From a bacterium (GTDB lineage Bacteria; UBP15; UBA6099; DSWB01): a stretch of 10,267 nucleotides of DNA. Below are positions 6,809-10,267 of the stretch, piece after piece. Below the pieces are notes generated by a model. That model saw only the letters and a program-made list of their open reading frames with translations. It was not told where the DNA came from and did not search any database. Location: assembly GCA_020061125.1 (NCBI GenBank), contig JAGUYV010000053.1, forward strand, positions 1-10,267, given 5' to 3'. Made by a program: the position numbers and the translations under genes. Each line of letters opens with the position of its first letter. Within the stretch, counting starts at the first letter, position 1.

Positions 6809-7996
6809 CTACGCCTCGCGCTTCACGATCATGGTGACGCTTTCCGCGCCGCCGAGGCACAGGGAGGCCTGGCCCAGGGTTGCGCCGCGGCGCGGCATTT
6901 CGTGAAGCAGCGTGGTGAGCACGCGCGCGCCGCTGCACCCGATGGGATGGCCCAAGGCTACTGCCCCGCCGTTCACATTGCAGATCTCCGGGTCTATACC
7001 CAACTCGCGCTGCACGCACAGGGTCGAGCCGCTGAACGCTTCGTTCACTTCGTGCAGCTCGATATCCTTCACGGACAAGCCCGCGATGCCAAGCACTTTG
7101 GGGATGGATTTGATGGGGGCGATGAGCACATATTTGAGTTCAAGCCCGGAACTGCCATAGGCCACGATGGACGCCAGCGGCTTGACGCCGAGTTCTTCGG
7201 CTTTGCTGCGCGACATGATGCAAATGGCGCTGGCGCCGTCGGCGATGACCGACGAATTGCCCGCGGTGGCGAACCCCTGTTTCTGGAACGCGGGCTTCAT
7301 CTTCGAGAGAATTTCGTATGAGGTGTCTCGCGGGTTCTCGTCGGTGTCGAACACCGTGACCGCGCCCTTTTTGCCGGGAATTTCCACAGGCACGATTTCT
7401 TCCTTGAACCGGCCCGTGGCGATGGAGTTCATGGCGCGCGCGTAGGTCATTTCCGCATATCGGTCCTGGTCCTCGCGCGAGATATTGTAGTCCGTGCAGA
7501 TGATGTCGTTGCTGATGCCCATGTGGAAATCGTTGACCACATCCCAGAGGCCGTCGTGCACCATGTGGTCAATGATTTTAGCGTTGCCCATGCGATAGCC
7601 GGTGCGCGCGCGCTCCATGTAGTAGGGCGCGTTGCTCATGCTCTCCATTCCGCCGGCAATGATGATGTGGCTGTCGCCCGCGCGGATGGCCTGGGCCGCG
7701 AGCATTACGGCCTTGAGTCCGCCGCCGCACACTTTGTTGATGGTGAGCGCGCCGGTCTCGAACGGAAGGCCCGCTTTGAGCATGGCCAGGCGCGCGGGGT
7801 TCTGCCCGCACCCGCAGGGAAGCACCTGCCCCATGATCACTTCCTCGACCTGCTCTTTGTCAACGCCCGCCCGGCGGATGGCCTCGGCGATGACAAGCGA
7901 TCCCAGGGTCACGGCGTCCACGGGCGCGAGGGAGCCGAGAAAACCTCCCAGAGGCGTACGGCACGCACTCACGATAACTGCTTCATTCGGGTTCAT
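6809..7996 (-). CDS. Thiolase family protein (acetyl-CoA acetyltransferase-like)
   Basis: The 395-residue length is standard for thiolases, which split or condense 3-ketoacyl-CoA using two cysteines and a histidine. The catalytic set is present at the expected spacing: nucleophile Cys90 in NKVCGGGL, Asn318 in NEAF, His350 in GHPIGCSG, and Cys380 in LCLGGAES. HMG near the middle matches the acyl-pocket loop of biosynthetic thiolases. Several loops are unusual. CGGG replaces CGSG, the NASGxNDGA pantetheine-binding stretch reads NSSVIADGA, and CLGGA replaces CxGGG. The enzyme is therefore probably active but of a divergent clade with uncertain chain-length preference. ATG 7996 is chosen because GGAGG lies 8 bases upstream (8005-8009). 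An upstream in-frame start at 8047 adds 17 unlike residues and would fall within the inserted repeat element. It is the second gene after the CoA-transferase. Confidence 0.9.
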   Translation of the reverse strand: MNPNEAVIVSACRTPLGGFLGSLAPVDAVTLGSLVIAEAIRRAGVDKEQVEEVIMGQVLPCGCGQNPARLAMLKAGLPFETGALTINKVCGGGLKAVMLAAQAIRAGDSHIIIAGGMESMSNAPYYMERARTGYRMGNAKIIDHMVHDGLWDVVNDFHMGISNDIICTDYNISREDQDRYAEMTYARAMNSIATGRFKEEIVPVEIPGKKGAVTVFDTDENPRDTSYEILSKMKPAFQKQGFATAGNSSVIADGASAICIMSRSKAEELGVKPLASIVAYGSSGLELKYVLIAPIKSIPKVLGIAGLSVKDIELHEVNEAFSGSTLCVQRELGIDPEICNVNGGAVALGHPIGCSGARVLTTLLHEMPRRGATLGQASLCLGGAESVTMIVKREA

Positions 7997-8033
7997 GGCA
8001 AAGGCCTCCGTCAACGGGGAATGAAAAAATCGC

Positions 8034-8168
8034 GTCTCTAAACCCAATACTGTTCAAATAAGGGGAAACCCGGCCCGGCCCAAAAATCCGACCCTCGACA
8101 TCCTGTCCCCTGGATTCCGGTCCTCTGACCGGAATGACGGCTTGAGCAAACGGTATTGTCTCTAAACC
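8034..8168. mobile_element. MITE-like insertion with flanking direct repeats
   Basis: GTCTCTAAACC occurs exactly at 8034-8044 and again at 8158-8168. The DNA between the repeats (8045-8158, 114 bp) begins CAATACTGTT and ends AACGGTATTG, a 10-bp terminal inverted repeat with one mismatch. The last G of the right terminus coincides with the first G of the right repeat, so the target duplication may be 10 bp. The element encodes no protein and contains a 9-bp-arm palindrome at 8114-8135. It sits wholly between two co-oriented genes. Excising it together with one repeat would leave a 55-bp operon-like spacer. This structure fits a non-autonomous transposable element; the parent transposase is not in the window. 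Confidence 0.6.
8114..8135. repeat. Palindromic repeat unit inside the inserted element
   Basis: ATTCCGGTC (8114-8122) and GACCGGAAT (8127-8135) form a perfect 9-bp hairpin around CTCT, flanked by TGG on the left and GACGG on the right. The TGGATTCC...GGAATGACGG frame resembles intergenic palindromes scattered in many bacterial genomes, such as the Neisseria dRS3 type (recollection, not a search). No T tract follows on either strand, so it is not a terminator. Confidence 0.6.
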
Positions 8169-8175
8169 TCATCAA

Positions 8176-9888
8176 TCAGGACAGGAACAGCTTCTTGAGA
8201 TCGTAGCCCTGGCCGGTCATGATGTCCGCGCCCACCAGGGGCACTTCGCCGCTCTCGGGCAGAACCACTTTCATGGTGCAGCCATTGATGATGTCCTTCT
8301 GGATGTCCACGCCGGGCGTGACGCGGATCAATTCCATGCCGCGCTCCGTGAGCTTGAACACGCCCACATTGGTGCAGTAGAAAACCGTTTTGCCGGCCTT
8401 GAGCGCCTCGGGACCGCAGAAGGTGACCTCGTCCACTTTGTCCACGAACTTCGGCGTGCCCGGCTGCGCGATGTTGAGCTTGCCGTCCTTGATTTCCATT
8501 TTGGCATGCGCCATCCAGGTGCCCACGAACACGACCATCCTGGCGGCTGTGGTGAGGTCAATGAACCCGCCCGGTCCAACATAGTTGATGGCGCCCTTGC
8601 CGCGGTTGGATACATTCACATTGCCCAGGCTGTCGGCCTGGAGCACGCCCAGGCAGGTGACATCGAGTTTCTCGTAGCACATTTTGAAAATCTGGGGCGA
8701 GGTGATGATGCGCTTGGGATTCACGCCCGCGCCGAAGAACACGCCGGGTGCGGGCAGCCCGCCCATGACGCCGCTCTCGGTGAGCAGCGTGATGTCCTCG
8801 AAAAGGCCCCCCTCGAACATGAGGCGGCACACTTCCTCGGGCAGGCCCACGCCGATGTTCACGAACATGCCCTTTTGCCCGTTTTCCGCGAAGGTGGCCG
8901 CGGCCAGTCGCGCCAGGCAGTTCTCCACTTCATAGCGCCGCGGGGTGATGCCCAGGGTCTGGTTGGCGAACTTGAGCATGGCGATGCCCTTCTCGATGGG
9001 CAGGTCGCTGTTGGTGGTGAACAGGGGCCAGTGCTTGCGGTGGCTGATGCTGCCGGTCTGCTCGGTGCCGGGATACACCACCACGGCGTCCACCATGTCC
9101 GCGGGCATGAAGATGTCGTCGTAGCCCTCGTCCACCAGCAGGCCCACATTGGCGATGACCTTGCCGCCGTTTCTCTTGGCGGCCACGGACATCTCATAAC
9201 TCTCGCCCACCATGGAGCAGTTCTTGACATAGATGTTGCCCTTGCGGTCCGCGGCCGGGGCGTTGAAAAACGACACATTCGGCTTGGGGCAGGTGAAGCA
9301 GAGCATGTCGTCCTTGACCGTGACGAGCTGCCCGTGCGCCGGGTCCATGAGCGGCGTGCCGCGGCCCGTGCGCGGGTCCACGAATGTGCCCGTGCCCGTG
9401 GTGGTGCAATATTCGCTCTCGCCGCGCGCCAGCGCGTCCCACAGCAGCGCCATGGTGCCCTGGGGGATAATCTGCACCTCGCACTTGCCTGCGTCAGCCA
9501 GCTTGAGCACGGCTTTGAATGTTTCCATGTGCCCGGAAATGAAGCGCGTGACCAGGCCCTCGACGCCGAGTTCGTCAAATGTGCCCGGCGCCTTGCCGCG
9601 CCCGCCGTGGCCCCCGATGCTCATGAGCGTCAGCCCGCGCGGATGCCCGGTTTCCTTGTAGATTTCCTGGATGGCCCAGTACATGATGGACGCGCGCTGG
9701 TTGCCGCCCAGCCCCGAATTCACTACCACATCGCCGTCCTTGATGAGCCTGACCGCGTCGCGCGGACCCATGAATTTGGGATTGTCCGGCAGGGTGAACC
9801 GGTAATGCGTGTTGCGGCGGTTCCATGTCAGACGCCATTTAATCAAATGTGCGAGTACGCGCGCTTTTTCTGCAAATGTCAGACTCAT
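8176..9888 (-). CDS. Family I CoA-transferase, fused alpha and beta domains (acetate/propionate or 3-keto acid CoA-transferase-like)
   Basis: The 570-residue protein joins the two subunits of family I CoA-transferases, as in propionate CoA-transferases and YdiF-type enzymes. The alpha-like domain begins near 40 (RDAVRLIKDGDVVVNSG) and runs to about 300. The beta-like domain covers about 315-550, with the GVGLPEEV loop at 346-353. The expected catalytic glutamate, which forms a glutamyl-CoA thioester, is Glu371 in LLTESGVMGGLPAPG; this departs from the family pattern of VExGxxGGxP in the residue after Glu. Residues 1-39 are a basic extension before the domain. The enzyme should move CoA between short-chain acids in the cytoplasm; the exact acid pair is not readable. 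ATG 9888 has GGAG 8 bases upstream (9897-9900) and a promoter about 40 bases away. The thiolase gene lies downstream on the same strand, so together they could activate and cleave a keto acid. Confidence 0.9.
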   Translation of the reverse strand: MSLTFAEKARVLAHLIKWRLTWNRRNTHYRFTLPDNPKFMGPRDAVRLIKDGDVVVNSGLGGNQRASIMYWAIQEIYKETGHPRGLTLMSIGGHGGRGKAPGTFDELGVEGLVTRFISGHMETFKAVLKLADAGKCEVQIIPQGTMALLWDALARGESEYCTTTGTGTFVDPRTGRGTPLMDPAHGQLVTVKDDMLCFTCPKPNVSFFNAPAADRKGNIYVKNCSMVGESYEMSVAAKRNGGKVIANVGLLVDEGYDDIFMPADMVDAVVVYPGTEQTGSISHRKHWPLFTTNSDLPIEKGIAMLKFANQTLGITPRRYEVENCLARLAAATFAENGQKGMFVNIGVGLPEEVCRLMFEGGLFEDITLLTESGVMGGLPAPGVFFGAGVNPKRIITSPQIFKMCYEKLDVTCLGVLQADSLGNVNVSNRGKGAINYVGPGGFIDLTTAARMVVFVGTWMAHAKMEIKDGKLNIAQPGTPKFVDKVDEVTFCGPEALKAGKTVFYCTNVGVFKLTERGMELIRVTPGVDIQKDIINGCTMKVVLPESGEVPLVGADIMTGQGYDLKKLFLS

Positions 9889-9924
9889 GGTCTCGGCTCC
9901 GTTTCAGATGTAAAAACCCAGCAA

Positions 9925-9953
9925 ATTATATTTATTTGATGAATTCGTTTAAA
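9925..9953 (-). promoter_or_regulatory. Sigma-70-type promoter of the CoA-transferase/thiolase operon
   Basis: Read on the - strand, TTTAAA (9953-9948, 4 of 6 to TTGACA) and a perfect TATAAT (9930-9925) are separated by exactly 17 bases in a strongly AT-rich patch. Transcription would begin near 9918, giving a leader of about 30 bases with a Shine-Dalgarno before ATG 9888. This is the best-formed promoter in the window. Confidence 0.75.
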
Positions 9954-10094
9954 GAAAATGTGCGCGGGCGCGGACAGGATGCGCGATGAAAAGCTGTTTT
10001 TTGTCCACGAAGAACAAGAAGAAAAGACCACAAATAGACAGAGAGCGCGGCCTCCGTGGCGTGATCGTCTTTCCCTTTTCCGCCGGACTGCGCC
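9954..10094. other. Intergenic spacer with a purine-rich CCACGAAGAAC-type tract
   Basis: Between the CoA-transferase promoter and the upstream - strand gene end there is no convincing coding region. Bases 10005-10041 on the + strand are a purine-rich, repetitive-looking tract (CCACGAAGAACAAGAAG, then AAAGACCACAAATAGACA) unlike the surrounding GC-rich DNA. It recalls degenerate CACGAAGA-type intergenic repeats that I remember from environmental bacterial genomes. No clear terminator is seen for the gene ending at 10095. Confidence 0.4.
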
Positions 10095-10267
10095 CTACTC
10101 CGCGGCGGGCAGCGCAATGATATTCGAATACACCGGTCCGGATTTATAGTTGGCGCGCAGGCGCACGAGCGCCCGGCCCTTGGGCGCGGACGACAGCGCG
10201 GCATGCTCCACCACGCCGGGGACGCCCTGCGACCCGGTCCACTTTGCGCCGTTATCCGTGGAAAACT
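10095..10267 (-). CDS. C-terminal end of an Asp-box (BNR repeat) containing protein, partial
   Basis: On the - strand a frame is open from the window edge for 56 codons to TAG (10097-10095); the start lies beyond the window. The second to ninth residues read STDNGAKW, an exact match to the Asp-box pattern SxDxGxxW found on beta-propeller blades of sialidases and other secreted proteins. The rest (ending SGPVYSNIIALPAAE) looks like strands of a C-terminal beta domain. One Asp-box does not identify an enzyme, so sialidase, photosystem-stability-factor-like or other BNR proteins are all possible. Coding is supported by the uninterrupted frame, the motif and codon choice like its neighbours, but the visible piece is short. 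Confidence 0.6.
   Translation of the reverse strand, partial: FSTDNGAKWTGSQGVPGVVEHAALSSAPKGRALVRLRANYKSGPVYSNIIALPAAE

Noticed and set aside
7997-8047. Upstream start extending the thiolase by 17 residues
   Set aside because: The extension precedes the normal thiolase N terminus (EAVIVSACRTP) and covers the ribosome binding site and one end of the inserted element.
8114-8135. The palindrome as an internal terminator between CoA-transferase and thiolase genes
   Set aside because: No T run follows the hairpin on the - strand, so intrinsic termination is not supported; it is better explained as part of the inserted element.
8506-9939. Long + strand open frame (477 codons) opposite the CoA-transferase gene
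   Set aside because: It is antisense to a gene with clear family motifs. Its translation is rich in His, Gly, Ala and Arg with no recognisable fold, as expected from high-GC third-position bias.
1-10267. CRISPR array, tRNA, rRNA or riboswitch
   Set aside because: No spaced direct-repeat array, cloverleaf-like tRNA signature, rRNA-like segment or recognisable riboswitch core was seen in the intergenic regions, all of which are about 210 bp or shorter.

Overview
The window reads as GC-rich bacterial chromosome with Gram-negative-type genes: cleavable export signals, an ECF sigma factor beside a one-pass membrane protein, and sigma-70-like promoters with exact TATAAT -10 boxes. The phylum cannot be fixed from this sequence. 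The overall flavour suggests an environmental, possibly anaerobic or saprophytic lineage such as Hydrogenedentota or a PVC/FCB-type group, but that is a low-confidence guess. No tRNA, rRNA, CRISPR array or intact insertion sequence was seen.

Left part, + strand. The window opens inside the 3' end of a CoA-disulfide-reductase-type flavoenzyme with a C-terminal rhodanese domain (1-681). It is closed by a good intrinsic terminator (714-741). A new promoter (-10 at 767-772) then serves a very large exported family 38 alpha-mannosidase (801-4808). That enzyme carries an apparent inserted domain and two extra C-terminal beta-type domains.

Middle part, + strand. Three short genes are packed together: an ECF sigma factor (4926-5528), a single-pass membrane protein with a charged coiled-coil-like tail (5571-6140), and an exported TPR-like protein (6137-6682) whose start codon overlaps the preceding stop. 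A strong terminator (6716-6749) ends the unit. By position the second gene could be an anti-sigma factor and the third its extracytoplasmic partner. Neither has a signature that proves this, so this is the best candidate for an undescribed signalling module.

Right part, - strand. A fused alpha/beta family I CoA-transferase (9888-8176) is followed by a divergent thiolase (7996-6809). A well-formed promoter (-35 and -10 at 9953-9925) precedes the pair. Together they could move CoA onto a short-chain or 3-keto acid and split or form the 3-ketoacyl-CoA. The 179-bp spacer between them holds a 114-bp MITE-like insertion with imperfect terminal inverted repeats, flanking 10-11 bp direct repeats and an internal palindrome. 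Removing it and one repeat copy leaves a 55-bp spacer typical of an operon. At the far right edge, the last 56 codons of another - strand gene are visible, including one Asp-box (BNR) motif.
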